Part shown: positions 26,072 to 37,340 of the stretch, piece after piece
Layout: each line of letters opens with the position of its first letter
Numbering within the stretch: position 1 is the stretch's first letter
Assembly (NCBI GenBank): GCA_036971715.1
Contig: JAVHJL010000008.1
Coordinates: 930,001 to 994,000 of the forward strand
Length of the DNA stretch: 64,000 nt
Source: Arthrobotrys musiformis
Lineage: Eukaryota; Ascomycota; Orbiliomycetes; Orbiliales; Orbiliaceae
Direction of reading: 5' to 3'
Position numbers and translations under genes: made by a program
The notes under the pieces: generated by a model
What the model was told of the DNA's origin: nothing
The model's input: only the letters and a program-made list of their open reading frames with translations
Databases searched by the model: none

Positions 26072-27232
26072 ATAGAGAACATACCAACTAGTTTATCTTT
26101 GGATAAACTAGTATTAGCAACACAAAATTTTAAACCTATTCACCACAAAAAAAGATAGAGAAAACAGGTATCAGTAGATACAATTGATTTAAGGGAAGAA
26201 ATAAATAAAGAAGATTTGTTTCTAGAAATTAAAAGGTTGAATAACCTTCTAAAAGAAAGAGTACAGAAGGTAAAAGACCTAAAGCAGGAAATAAGAGAGT
26301 TGGAAAAAAACAACACAAAAAAAACATACGCCCAAATCGCCCAGAAAACATCAAAAACACTAAAAAAACAGGAAATAACCTAAAAACACCAAAAAACGCA
26401 TAAAATGCAAAATCTACAAAATCTACAAAATCTACAAAATTCAAAAATATCAATTAACCAACAAAGGTTAATTATTCTCAGAAGTACCACAGAACCTCCC
26501 ATCCAAAAACCAAATATCTTCAGAGAAAAAATAAATAAAATTCTTAAAGAAAAGCCTAATAACCCAGAATTAATTATTTCTAGGATTTCTCTAAATCCAA
26601 AAGGAAATCTAATTTTGATTACCCATAAGAACACCAAAAAAGAAGATATTCTGGAATATAAAGAAGAAATCTATCAAGAATTCATTAAAATAGATGAACA
26701 TATACAAAGACCTTCCAAAATAAAGAGCTGGGGGTTCTTAGTTGTACACGGGATTTCTAAAGATCAAAAAATGGAAGATCTCAAAAAAGAAGTAAAAACA
26801 GACAACACAATCAAATTAATTAACAATCTGAGATGGTTAATTAAGGAGGAAAAATTAGAAGGGAAGAAATTCTCTTCTATAGTAATTACCACAAAAACAA
26901 AAATAAAAGCAATAAAAACATAAAATAGAGGATATATTTTTTTAAAAAGTAAAAAACTCAAAACAGAAAGATATATTAAATTCTCTAGAAATAATAAATA
27001 TACAAATTATCAAAAAACTGGCCACTATACATTAAATTGCAGAAATAAATCAGTCTACAAAATTTATACTGGAAAACATAAAATAATTAATCATTTATAT
27101 AATATATACCAAAAAAATAAAAAGTCCTATAACCATATAAAATACAAATACATTAATTATAAAAGAGAACATAAGACAAAAAATTCCTTATACCCTAAAA
27201 ACAAAAAACAAAATATCACCTTAAATGAATAG
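26072..27232 (+). pseudogene. LINE e ORF1 remnant
   Basis: The ORF1 start codon has become ATA at 26,072. RIP stops interrupt the frame, but a 172-codon open piece remains at 26,405-26,923. It includes the N/Q-rich repeat, here four NLQ-type units, and the central region before the zinc knuckles. In the knuckle region several cysteine codons have become tyrosine, which would abolish zinc binding. The A-run that is one base short in copy f has full length here (near 26,383-26,390). Confidence 0.85.
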
Positions 27233-30121
27233 AGATATTTTAAAAATAATACAACACAATTGTAAAAAATCTACAAATATAATGCAGTCAATCTTAAACT
27301 CTGCATTAATTTATGACAATATGGATTTAATTTTCCTACAAGAACCATAGTTCTCAAAAAAAAATACTACAATTACACACTCAAGATTTAAACCAATTTT
27401 TTCAAACCCAAAAACCAATGAAATTAACAAAAACCAAAATAAAATAATTACTTTTATAAAAAAGAATTTACCCTACAAGATCACAAACCAGGAAGATTTA
27501 ATTAAAGATAAGAACTGCCAGATAATTAATTTTAAATCAAACAAATTTAAAAAAATCAGATTTATTAATATCTACAACGAAAAACAATAAAATACAGAAA
27601 ATAGTGAATATACAATAAATCGACTCTTTAATAAGATCAAAGATTACTGTACCAAAAAAACATTATTAATTGGAAATTTTAATGCTCATCACTCTTTATG
27701 GAATCTTAAAATTAAATTTAATTTAAGAGTAGGAAAAATAATAGAGTTGATCAAAGATAAAAATCTATAATTAATAAATAAAAATGGCATATTAATTTAT
27801 TATAATGTCAAGAAAAATAATAAATCTAAATCCTTAATTATTGACCTATTTTTTGCAATTATTAATTTAAAAGAATTAATTATGGATTGGAAAATAGATG
27901 AAAAAATTGATATAGGATCAGATCATAAGGTAATCTCAATTAAAATAAAACCAAAAGAAAATGACTTAGTAGATAACCCTTTGTTAACTAATAAATTTAA
28001 TTGGAATAAAATTAATTGGGAAAACTTCGAAAAAGAATTATTAAGTCTAGATAAAAATCTAAATAAAAATAATTTATAAAAAGATTGTTTTTTTTCATTT
28101 TATGAGAAAAGAGAAGATTTAGAAAATAATTTGGAAGTTGTAACATCTTTTTTTTAAAAAAATATAATTTTGGTAGTAGAAAAATCTACATTAATTTTAA
28201 AAATAATACTAAAATCAAAAATTTGGTGGAATGAGGAAATTAAAAAAACAAGAAAAAAGATGTTGTAACAAAAAAGGATATGGAAATTAAATAGGATCTA
28301 ATAAAATTAGGAACTATTTAAAATCAAAAGGAATAAATATTTTAAAGAAATTAAATCCTTTAAAGAGAAATCCTGAACTAATTTTCTAAAAAATGTAAAA
28401 GACAAAGAAATATTCCTAGCACTTAATTTTTCTAAACCTAGAAAAATCTAAAAAATGCCAAATCTAATTTATGAAAACAAAAATGCCCTTAATTTTGAAA
28501 ATAAGGCAAAAATATTAAAAAAGGTGTTATTTCCAAAACCACCAAATTATACAAAAACAACAAATCCACTGTTACCAGTAAAAATAACAATTAACAAAAA
28601 ATTAATAGAATAAAAAAAGATAAGAAATAATAAAATCAAAAAAACTATTTTCTTATCTAATTCCAAAAAAGCACCAGGACCAGATAAAATTAATTTTCTA
28701 TATCTAAAAAGGGCTTACGAAATTATATTGGGAAGATTTAATGATTTATTCAAACAATTATTAAATTATAAATATCATCCAATATGCTTTAGAGAAACAA
28801 TTAGGGCAATTTTACCTAAACCAAATAAACCAGATTATAATATTCCAAAAGCTTACAAAATTATTAATCTCCTAAATTATTTAAGAAAAATATCAGAGAA
28901 AATAATAGCAAAAAAAATAACCTTCTTATCAGAAACTAATAAAATTCTAAATCCAAAACAAATTAAAAACAGAAAACAAAAATCTGCAATTAATGCAGCT
29001 TTATCATTAATTCATGATATAGAAATGGCTAATTCAGAAAAATTAAAAACTTCTATTTTATTCCTAAACGTTAAAGAGGCTTTTGATAATGTTTTAAAGG
29101 AAAGATTAATTAATACCTTAGAAGATATGAAGTTCCCCAAACAATTAATTTCGTGGATTAATAATTTTATGTCCAAAAGATTAATTAAACTGGCCTTCAA
29201 TGGACAAGTAAAAAAATTAAAACCAGTTGAAACTGGAATACCACAAAATTCCCCAATATCCCCAATTCTTTTTCTATTATATTTAATACCACTATTTAAT
29301 TTATTAGAACAAAAAATGCTTTCTATTATTAAACCATCTTATATAGATGATTTGGCGTTAATTGCAATTAATAAAAAAATAGAAACAAATATATATGAAT
29401 TAGAAGAAACTGCAAAAATAGCCTTTAATTGGGCTGCAGATAATGTAGTAGCTTTTGATAACATAAAATCAGAGCTAATTCATTTTAAAATAAATTTAAA
29501 AAAGAAAAATAAATTTAGGAAATTAAATATTAAGCTACCAAATAATATAATAATAAAACCTACCAATAATATAAAATAGTTAGGTATATATTTCAATATA
29601 AAATTAAATTTTAAACACCATATTAAAATAAAAACAAGTACAGCAAATAAAATTTTAAATTTTATCAAAGCACTTGCTAATTCAGAAAAAGGACTTAAAA
29701 CTAAAGCGATAATATAATTGTATAAAAACTGCGTTTATTCTATTTCCGACTATGGGTCTGAAATATGATGGAAAAACCAAAAACAACAAAATATTTTAAA
29801 AGAATTTAAATTAATTCAAAATAAGATATTAAGAAAAATAATAGGAGGCTTCAAAACAACTCCAATAAATATATTGGAAGTTAAGGCCTCTATTTTACCA
29901 TTAGAAATAAGACTAAATAGGATATAAAGAAAATATGCCCTAAAATCCCTTTTTCTTAATAAAAATCATCCAATAAAAAAGAGATCTCCAGAATCATTCC
30001 CACTAGAATTTAATTTTGGAAAAGAGGAAACAGGATTGGGACCTTATTTAAAATAAAATGAAAATAAAAAAGAAGAAGACAAAAAAGAATATGCCTTTAT
30101 ACTAAACAGAATATTATCAAG
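27225..30121 (+). pseudogene. LINE e ORF2 remnant, endonuclease and RT part
   Basis: The start codon survives in the ATGAATAG overlap with the end of ORF1, but many Trp and Gln codons are now stops. The longest open piece is 28,728-29,579 (283 codons), covering most of RT. YIDD is preserved near 29,340, while the FLDVKGAFD motif reads FLNVKEAFD and loses its metal-binding Asp. The rest of the frame continues at 35,890 beyond LINE f. Confidence 0.88.
30109..30121. repeat. Target-site duplication of LINE f (left)
   Basis: The 13-bp sequence GAATATTATCAAG is repeated exactly at 35,877-35,889. It lies within ORF2 of LINE e, whose sequence becomes continuous when the intervening 5.8 kb is removed. 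Confidence 0.97.
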
Positions 30122-30230
30122 ATTATTATTATTATTATTTATCATACACGCATGCAACCTTTCGGTTATGGCGGAATGAAGGAAAAGAAATTAAAATACA
30201 TGATTTTCGCTCCTCATTAAAAATGAAAAC
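30122..30230 (-). other. LINE 3' terminal region with GNRA-type hairpin and TAA tail
   Basis: The sense strand ends with a stem AACC, loop GAAA and stem GGTT, then a GCATGC palindrome and ATGATAAATAATAAT. The same end is present in copies a, c, d, e and f. A structured RNA 3' end next to a simple repeat is typical of what LINE reverse transcriptases recognise to start copying; that role here is inference. Confidence 0.6.
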
Positions 30231-30432
30231 TACATAAAATCATTTTTTATTTTTGTTTTTTGTTTTTATTTTTATTTTTGTTTTTTGTTTTTTGAGGTTC
30301 CTTCTAACCCTTTTTGTCTCTTTCTTCTTTTTTCCCATTAAAAGAACAATGTCGTATATCTGTTGTTCTTACCCATCCACTTTGATGTAATATTAAAATG
30401 ATATATCTCATTTCCGGAACCTTTTCATTTTT

Positions 30433-33400
30433 TCAAACTTCCAGATTTCCCCATCCTGTGAAATAATCATTTTTAGGATTTTTATTGCATTTTCTTTTTG
30501 CAATATTTGTTTTATTTAGGAACTCTTCCAAAAAGATCATACCTTCATTATTAAATAATAAAAAGTAATAATCTAATTGTTTATTAGCTTTTTTGAGTTT
30601 CCTTTTTAATACCTCTCTCTCTTCATTATAGATTTTGCATTCCATAATTAAGTGTTTTGGTGTTTGAGGCTTATTTCTGCATGTACAGTTTTTATTTAAA
30701 ATTCCAGAATTTGGAATTTTATATAAATAACTGTTAAAGTACCCATGCCCAGTCCTCAGTTGAGTTAAAGAAGAAACAAAATTATTACTAAACTTAGTAA
30801 ATATCTTATTTCTTTTTAACTTTGGCCTATTAATATAATTTGGCCTGTTTTTTTGTTTTTTGTATTTTTCTTCCCATTCTAGTAAGTCCTTTTCTTTAAT
30901 TTTTCTTTTTAAATAGGCGAAGGACTTGAATAGGCTTTTCTTTTTTATTTTTGCAGCTTCCTTGGCTAAGTAATCTGCCTTTTCATTTCCAACAACTTCA
31001 GAGTGACCTGGGACCCATTCTATAAATATGTTAATATTTCTAGAATTTAATTCATTTGCCATATCCCAAATTTCTGAAGTTGTCTCCTGACCAGGCCCTA
31101 AATTTAGGTTTTGTAACCTTTTTATTGCAGCCTGGTTGTCGGTGAAGAAATAAATATTCTTCACCTCTTTATTTTTATTAATTACTTCAAAGGATTTTTC
31201 GAACCCTTTCCTTAAAGCAATTAATTCTGCATCATATACCTCCATACTTTTTCCCAAACTAAAATAAATTTCGAAAATAGATTTATTATCTATTTCTCCA
31301 TAAATTCCAGCCCCCAAGGATTTTTCTTTTTTATTTTTATTATTCTTTTTTTTATTATTTTTATTTTCTATTTCCAGCATAGAACCGTCTGTATAAATAA
31401 GTAAGTTTTCCCTAGAATTTAGTTCAACTTCTTTTTTATTTTTGTGGTTTTCTGCTTCTAAGTCCTTGGGTACGTTATTTATGAGGAAATTAATTTTATT
31501 TTCAATCCAAGGTGGATTGAATTTTATATTTAATTCCTCAATTTTTGTATATGGGTTTATCAAGAAATTAATTCTTGATAGTATTCTGTCCAGTGTGGAG
31601 GCATATTCTTTTTTGTCCCCTTCTTTTTTATTTTCATTCCATTTTAAATAAGGTCCCAGTCCTGTTTCCTCTCTTCCAAAATTAAATTCTGGTGGGAATG
31701 ACTCTGGAGATCTCTTTTTTATTGGATGATTTTTATTAAGAAAAAGGGATCTTAGGGCATACCTTCTTTGTATCCCATTTAGTCTTATTTCTGGTGGTAA
31801 AATAGAGGCCTCAACTTCCAATATATTTATTGGAGTTGTTTTGAAGCCTCCTGTTATTTTTCTCAACATCTTATTTTGAATTAATTTAAATTCTTTCAAA
31901 ACATTTTGTTGTTTTTGGTTTTTCCACCATATTTCAGACCCATAGTCGGAAATAGAACAAACGCAGCTTTTATACAATTGTATTATCGCTTTAGTTTTAA
32001 GTCCTTTTTCTGAATTAGCAAGTGCCTTGATAAAATTTAAAATTTTATTTGCTGCACTTGTTTTTATTTTAATGTGGTGTTTAAAATTCAATTTCATATC
32101 GAAATATATACCTAACCACCTTATATTGTTGGTAGGTTTTATTATTGTACCATTTGGTAGCTCAATATTTAATTCCCCAAATTCATTTTTCTTTTTTAAA
32201 TTTGTTTTAAAATGAATTAGCTCTGATTTTATGTCATCAAAAGCTACTGCATTATCTGCAGCCCAATTAAAGGCTATTTTTGCAGTTTCTTCTAATTCAT
32301 ATATATTTGTTTCTATTTTTTTATTAGTTGCAATTAACGCCAAATCATCTATATAAGATGGTTTAATGATAGAAGGCGTTTTTTGTTCTAATAAATTAAA
32401 TAGTGGTGTTAAATATAATAGAAAAAGAATTGGGGATATTGGGGAACCTTGTGGTATTCCAGTTTCAACTGGTTTTAATTTTTCTACTTGTCCATCGAAG
32501 GCCAGTTTAATTAATCTTTTGGACATAAAATTATTAATCCACGAAATTAATCGTTTGGGGAACTTCATGTCTTCTAAGGTATTAATTAATCTTTCCTTTG
32601 AAACATTATCAAAAGCCCCTTTAACGTCTAGGAATAAAACAGAGGTTTTTAACTTTTCTGAATTAGCCATTTCTATATCATGAACTAATGACAAAGCTGC
32701 ATCAATTGCAGATCTTTGTTTTCTGCCTCCAATTTGTTCTGGATTTAGAATTTTATTAGTTTCTGATAAGAAGGCTATTCTTCTTGCTATTATTTTCTCT
32801 GATATTTTTCCTAAACAATTTAGGAGACTAATAATTCTGTAAGCTTTTGGAATATTATAATCCGGTTTATTTGGTTTAGGTAAAATTGCCCCAATTGCTT
32901 CTCTGAAGCATATTGGATGGTACCCATAATTTAATAATTGTTTGAATAAATCATTAAATCTTCCCGGTATAATTTCGTAAGCCCTTTTTAGACATAGAAA
33001 ATTAATTCCATCTGGTCCTGGTGCTTTTTTGGAATTGGATGAGAAGATAGCTTCTTTGATTTCACTATCTCTTATCTTTTTCCATTCCATTAACTTTTTG
33101 TTAATTGTTATTTCCACTGGTAACAGTGGATTTGTTGTTTTTGTATAATTTGGTGGTTTTGGAAATAACGCCTTTCTTAATATTTTTGCCTTATCTTCAA
33201 AATTAAGGGCATTCCTGTCCTCATAAATTAGATTTGGCATTTTTTGGATTTTTCTAGGTTTAGAAAAATTAAGCGCTAGGAATATTTCTTTGTCTTTTGC
33301 ATTTTCTAGAAAATTAGTCCAGGATTTCTCCTTAGAGGATCTAATTTCTCTAAAATGTTTATTCCTTTTGATTTTAAATAGTTCCCAATTTTGTTGGGTC

Positions 33401-34470
33401 CTATTTAATTTCCATGTCCTTTTTTGTTGCAACATCTCTTTTCTTGTTTTTTCAATTTCCTCATTCCACCAAATTTTTGATTTTGGTGTTATTTTTAAAA
33501 TTGGTGTAGATCTTTCTACTGCCAAAATTATATTTTTTTGAAAAAGAGATGTTGCAACTTCCAAATTATTTTCTAGATCTTCTCTTTTCTCATAAAATGA
33601 AAAAAGGCGATCTTTCCATAAATTATTTTTATCTAGATTTTTATCTAGACTTAATAATTCTTTTTCGAAGTTTTCCCAATTAGTTTTATTCCAATTAAAT
33701 TTGTTAGTTGACAAAGGGTTGTCTACTAAGTCATTTTCTTTTGGTTTTATTTTAATTGAGATTACCTCATGATCTGATCCTGTATCAATTTTTTCATCTA
33801 TTTTCCAATCCATAATTAATTCTTTTAAATTAATGGTTGCAAAAGATAGGTCAATGATTGAGGATTCAGATTTATTATTTTTCCTGACATTATAATAAGT
33901 TGGTATGCCATTTTTATTTATTAATTGTAGATTTTTATCTTCGATCAACTCTATTATTTTTCCTGCTCTTAAATTAAATTTAATTTCAGGGTTCCATAAA
34001 GAGTGATGAGCATTAAAATCTCCGATTAATAATGTTTTTTTGGTGCAGTAATCTTTGATCTTATTAAAGAGTCGATTTACTGTATATTCACCATTTTCCG
34101 TATTTTGTTGTTTTTCGTTGTAGATATTAATAAATCTGATTTCCCCAAATTTGTTTGATTTAAAATCAATTATCTGGCAGTCCTCATCTTTAATTAAATC
34201 TTCCCGGTTTGTGATCTCGTAGGGTAAATTCTTTTTTATAAAAGTAATTACCCTATTTCGGTTTTTGTTGGTTTCGTTGGTTTTTGGGTTTGAAAAAATT
34301 GGTTTAAACCCTGAGTGTGTAATTGTAGTATTTTCCTTTGAGAACCACGGTTCTTGTAGGAAAATTAAATCCGTGTTGTCGTAAATTAATGCAGAGTTTA
34401 AGATTGACTGCATTATATTTGTAGATCTTCTACAATTGTGTTGTATTATTTTTAAAATATCCCTATTCAT
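30433..34470 (-). CDS. LINE f ORF2: endonuclease, reverse transcriptase, RNase H
   Basis: Intact 1,345-codon ORF. Residues 1-235 are an apurinic-type endonuclease (QHNCRRS at 10, LIFLQEPWF at 35, LIGDFNAHHSLW at 148, GSDHEVISI at 231). Residues 480-800 are the reverse transcriptase (KKAPGPDGI, LFLDVKGAFD at 612, GIPQGSPISP at 671, catalytic YIDD at 706-709, RWLGIYFD). Residues 1022-1175 are RNase H, with TDGS at 1027, the DAEL glutamate, TDNQAA at 1110 and the final NEKADYLAKEA; a lysine/asparagine-rich linker sits inside this domain at 1036-1050. A CTC-x-H-x-C motif at 1262-1278 is the usual C-terminal zinc-binding site. The product would nick the target and copy the element RNA. The start overlaps the ORF1 stop in ATGAATAG. 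All catalytic motifs I can recognise are present, so it may be functional. Confidence 0.95.
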   Translation of the reverse strand: MNRDILKIIQHNCRRSTNIMQSILNSALIYDNTDLIFLQEPWFSKENTTITHSGFKPIFSNPKTNETNKNRNRVITFIKKNLPYEITNREDLIKDEDCQIIDFKSNKFGEIRFINIYNEKQQNTENGEYTVNRLFNKIKDYCTKKTLLIGDFNAHHSLWNPEIKFNLRAGKIIELIEDKNLQLINKNGIPTYYNVRKNNKSESSIIDLSFATINLKELIMDWKIDEKIDTGSDHEVISIKIKPKENDLVDNPLSTNKFNWNKTNWENFEKELLSLDKNLDKNNLWKDRLFSFYEKREDLENNLEVATSLFQKNIILAVERSTPILKITPKSKIWWNEEIEKTRKEMLQQKRTWKLNRTQQNWELFKIKRNKHFREIRSSKEKSWTNFLENAKDKEIFLALNFSKPRKIQKMPNLIYEDRNALNFEDKAKILRKALFPKPPNYTKTTNPLLPVEITINKKLMEWKKIRDSEIKEAIFSSNSKKAPGPDGINFLCLKRAYEIIPGRFNDLFKQLLNYGYHPICFREAIGAILPKPNKPDYNIPKAYRIISLLNCLGKISEKIIARRIAFLSETNKILNPEQIGGRKQRSAIDAALSLVHDIEMANSEKLKTSVLFLDVKGAFDNVSKERLINTLEDMKFPKRLISWINNFMSKRLIKLAFDGQVEKLKPVETGIPQGSPISPILFLLYLTPLFNLLEQKTPSIIKPSYIDDLALIATNKKIETNIYELEETAKIAFNWAADNAVAFDDIKSELIHFKTNLKKKNEFGELNIELPNGTIIKPTNNIRWLGIYFDMKLNFKHHIKIKTSAANKILNFIKALANSEKGLKTKAIIQLYKSCVCSISDYGSEIWWKNQKQQNVLKEFKLIQNKMLRKITGGFKTTPINILEVEASILPPEIRLNGIQRRYALRSLFLNKNHPIKKRSPESFPPEFNFGREETGLGPYLKWNENKKEGDKKEYASTLDRILSRINFLINPYTKIEELNIKFNPPWIENKINFLINNVPKDLEAENHKNKKEVELNSRENLLIYTDGSMLEIENKNNKKKNNKNKKEKSLGAGIYGEIDNKSIFEIYFSLGKSMEVYDAELIALRKGFEKSFEVINKNKEVKNIYFFTDNQAAIKRLQNLNLGPGQETTSEIWDMANELNSRNINIFIEWVPGHSEVVGNEKADYLAKEAAKIKKKSLFKSFAYLKRKIKEKDLLEWEEKYKKQKNRPNYINRPKLKRNKIFTKFSNNFVSSLTQLRTGHGYFNSYLYKIPNSGILNKNCTCRNKPQTPKHLIMECKIYNEEREVLKRKLKKANKQLDYYFLLFNNEGMIFLEEFLNKTNIAKRKCNKNPKNDYFTGWGNLEV

Positions 34471-35622
34471 TTAAGGTGATATTTTGTTTTTTGTTTTTAG
34501 GGCATAAGGAATTTTTTGCCCCATGTTCTCCTCCACAATTAATGCATTTGTATTTTATATGGTCACAGGACTTTTTATTTTCCTGGCATATATTACACAA
34601 ATGATTAATTGTTTTGTGTTTTCCAGCACAAATTTCGCAGGCTGATTCATTTCTGCAATTTAATGCATAGTGGCCAGTTTTTTGACAATTTGTACATCTA
34701 TTGTTTCCAGAGAATTTAATATATCTTTCTGTTTTGAGTTTTTCACCTCCTAGAAAAATATATCCTCTGTTTTGTGTTTCTATTGCCTCCATTTTTGTTT
34801 TTGTGGCAATTACTATAGAAGAGAATTTCTTCCCTTCTAATTTTTCCTCCTTAATCAACCATCTCGGATTGTTAACCAATTTGATTGTGTTGTCTGTTTC
34901 CACCTCTTTTTTGAGATCTTCCATTTTTTGATCTCTAGAAATCCCGTGTACAACTAAGAACCCCCAGCTCTCTATTTTGGAAGGTCTTTGTATGTGTTCA
35001 TCTATTTTGATGAGTTCTTGATAGATTTCTTCTTTGTATTCCAGAATATCTTCTTTTTTGGTGTTCTCATGGGTAATCAAAATTAGATTCCCTTTTGGAT
35101 TTAGAGAAATCCCAGAAATAATTAATTCTGGGTTATTGGGCTTCTCTTTGAGAATTTTATTTATTTTTTCTCTGAAGATATTTGGTTTTTGGATGGGAGG
35201 TTCCGTGGTACTTCTGGGAATAATTAACCTTCGTTGGTTAATTGATATTTTTGAATTTTGTGGATTTTGTGGATTTTGTAGATTTTGCGTTTTATGCGTT
35301 TTTTGGTGTTTTGGGTTATTTCCTGTTTTTTTGGTGTTTTTGATGTTTTCTGGGCGATTTGGGCGTATGTCTTTTTTGTGTTGTTTCTCTCCAACTCTCT
35401 TATTTCCTGCTTTAGGTCTTCTACCTCCTGTACTCTTTCTTTTAGAAGGTCATTCAACCTTTTAATTTCCAGAAACAGATCTTCTCTATTTATTTCTTCC
35501 CTTGAATCAATTGTATCTACCGATACCTGTCTTCTCTGTCTTTTTTTGTGGTGAACAGGTTTAAAACCCTGTGTCGCTAATACTAGTTCATCCAAAGATG
35601 AACTAGTTGGTATGTTCTCCAT
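34463..35622 (-). pseudogene. LINE f ORF1: nucleic-acid-binding protein, one-base frameshift
   Basis: ORF1 starts at ATG 35,622 and ends at 34,463. It has a helical, probably coiled-coil segment (about residues 40-80, around EIKRLNDLLKERVQEVEDL), a repetitive N/Q/P segment made of 9-bp units, a central domain, and three zinc-knuckle-like motifs near the end (CTNCQKTGHYALNC, then C-x2-C-x4-H forms). The role, by homology, is binding the element RNA. A run that is 8 bases long (C plus A) in copies a, d and e is 7 bases here at about 35,313-35,320, so the frame breaks after about 100 residues and ends at 35,224. The downstream frame reopens from 35,080. The undamaged product would be about 386 residues. 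Confidence 0.88.
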
Positions 35623-35876
35623 TTTTAAAACTAACCTTTAAAAGGTTTAGTTTAAATTAAGCGAGAACCCCCTTTTTTTTTTTTTTTGTGTGGTAGACGA
35701 TCGCAAATATCTTTATATTTTTATGTCGTGATTATTTTCTATCGGTCTTTGTATGCTTTTTTACTTTGTAGTATTTTTGATCAATTTTTTCCGCTCTTTC
35801 GATTGGTGTACTTTTATTTGGTTTTGGATACTCCGTTCAAAAGTTATGGGGGGGTCGGTATTTTCGAAGTTCGTTT

Positions 35877-37340
35877 GAATATTATCAAGAATTAATTTCT
35901 TAATAAACCCATATACAAAAATTAAGGAATTAAATATAAAATTCAATTTATCTTGGATTGAAAATAAAATTAATTTCTTTATAAATAACGTACCCAAGGA
36001 CTTAGAAGCAGAAAATCATAAAAATAAAAAAAAAGTTAAACTAAATTCTAGGGAAAACTTACTTATTTATACAGATGGTTTTATACTGGAAATAGAAAAT
36101 AAAAATAATAAAAAAAAGAATAATAAAAATAAAAAAGAAAAATCCTTAAGGGCTGGAATTTATGGAGAAATAGATAATAAATCTATTTTCGAAATTTATT
36201 TTAATTTGGGAAAAAGTATGGAGGTATATGATGCAGAATTAATTGCTTTAAAAAAAGGATTCGAAAAATTCTTTGAAGTAATTAATAAAAATAAAGAGGT
36301 GAAGAATATTTATTTCTTCACCGACAACCAGACTGCAATAAAAAGGTTACAAAACCTAAATTTAGGGCCTGGTCAGGAAACAACTTCAGAAATTTGGAAT
36401 ATAGCAAATAAATTAAATTCTAGAAATATTAATATATTTATAGAATAGGTCCCAAATCACTCTGAAGTTGTTGGAAATGAAAAGGCAGATTACTTAGTTA
36501 AGGAAGCTGTAAAAATAAAAAAGAAAAGCTTATTCAAGTCCTTTGCTTATTTAAAAAGAAAAATTAAAGAAAAGGACTTACTAGAATGGGAAGAAAAATA
36601 TAAAAAACAAAAAAACAGGCCAAATTATATTAATAAACCAAAATTAAAAAAAAATAAGATATTTACTAAATTTAGTAATAATTTTGTTTCTTCTTTAACT
36701 CAACTAAGGACTGGGTATAGGTACTTTAACAATTATTTATATAAAATTCCAAATTCTGGAATTTTAAATAAAAACTATATATGTAGAAATAAGCCTTAAA
36801 TATTAAAATATTTAATTATGGAATGCAAAATCTATAATGAAGAGAGAGAGGTATTAAAAAGGAAACTCAAAAAAGCTAATAAACAATTAGATTATTACTT
36901 TTTATTATTTAATAATGAAGGTATGATCTTTTTGGAAGAGTTCCTAAATAAAACAAATATTGCAAAAAGAAAATGCAATAAAAATCCTAAAAATGATTAT
37001 TTCACAGGATGGGGAAATCTGGAAGTTTGAAAAAATGAAAAGGTTCCGGAAATGAGATATATCATTTTAATATTACATCAAAGTGGATGGGTAAGAACAA
37101 CAGATATACGACATTGTTCTTTTAATGGGAAAAAAGAAGAAAGAGACAAAAAGGGTTAGAAGGAACCTCAAAAAACAAAAAACAAAAATAAAAATAAAAA
37201 CAAAAAACAAAAATAAAAAATGATTTTATGTAGTTTTCATTTTTAATGAGGAGCGAAAATCATGTATTTTAATTTCTTTTCCTTCATTCCGCCATAACCG
37301 AAAGGTTGCATGCGTGTATGATAAATAATAATAATAATAA
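35877..37340 (+). mobile_element. LINE e, 3' part (right half of split copy)
   Basis: This half begins with the right target duplication of LINE f (35,877-35,889) and continues ORF2 of LINE e: the RNase H domain (open from 36,206 to 36,448), a RIP stop replacing Trp at about 36,446, then the C-terminal region (open 36,818-37,030, ending GWGNLEV as in copy f). The 3' UTR, hairpin and (TAA)n tail close it at 37,340. The last 500 bp are nearly unmutated. Confidence 0.93.

Larger units (their letters stand above)
25817..30121 (+). mobile_element. LINE e, 5' part (left half of split copy)
   Basis: The copy begins with the LINE 5' end AAACGAACTTCG and contains the 5' UTR with an A18 run near 26,008-26,025, ORF1 (26,072-27,232), and ORF2 through the RT domain. 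It is interrupted at 30,121 by LINE f and resumes at 35,890. Changes against copy f are mainly G-to-A on the coding strand (Gly-to-Arg or Lys, Glu-to-Lys, Asp-to-Asn, Arg-to-Lys, Trp-to-stop), with a minority of C-to-T. Confidence 0.93.
30122..35876 (-). mobile_element. Young full-length LINE f (I/Tad1-like)
   Basis: This is the complete, nearly unmutated 5,755-bp LINE and the reference copy for the window. In sense order it has a 5' UTR of about 254 bp (35,623-35,876) with a T15-type run, ORF1 (35,622-34,463, one frameshift), ORF2 (34,470-30,433, intact), a 3' UTR of about 310 bp, a terminal hairpin and a (TAA)n tail at 30,122-30,136. It is bounded by 13-bp target duplications. The order APE endonuclease, RT, RNase H, CCHC-like C-terminus and the trinucleotide tail fit the I/Tad1 group of fungal LINEs; the exact clade needs a tree. 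It is the newest insertion in the nest. Confidence 0.95.
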
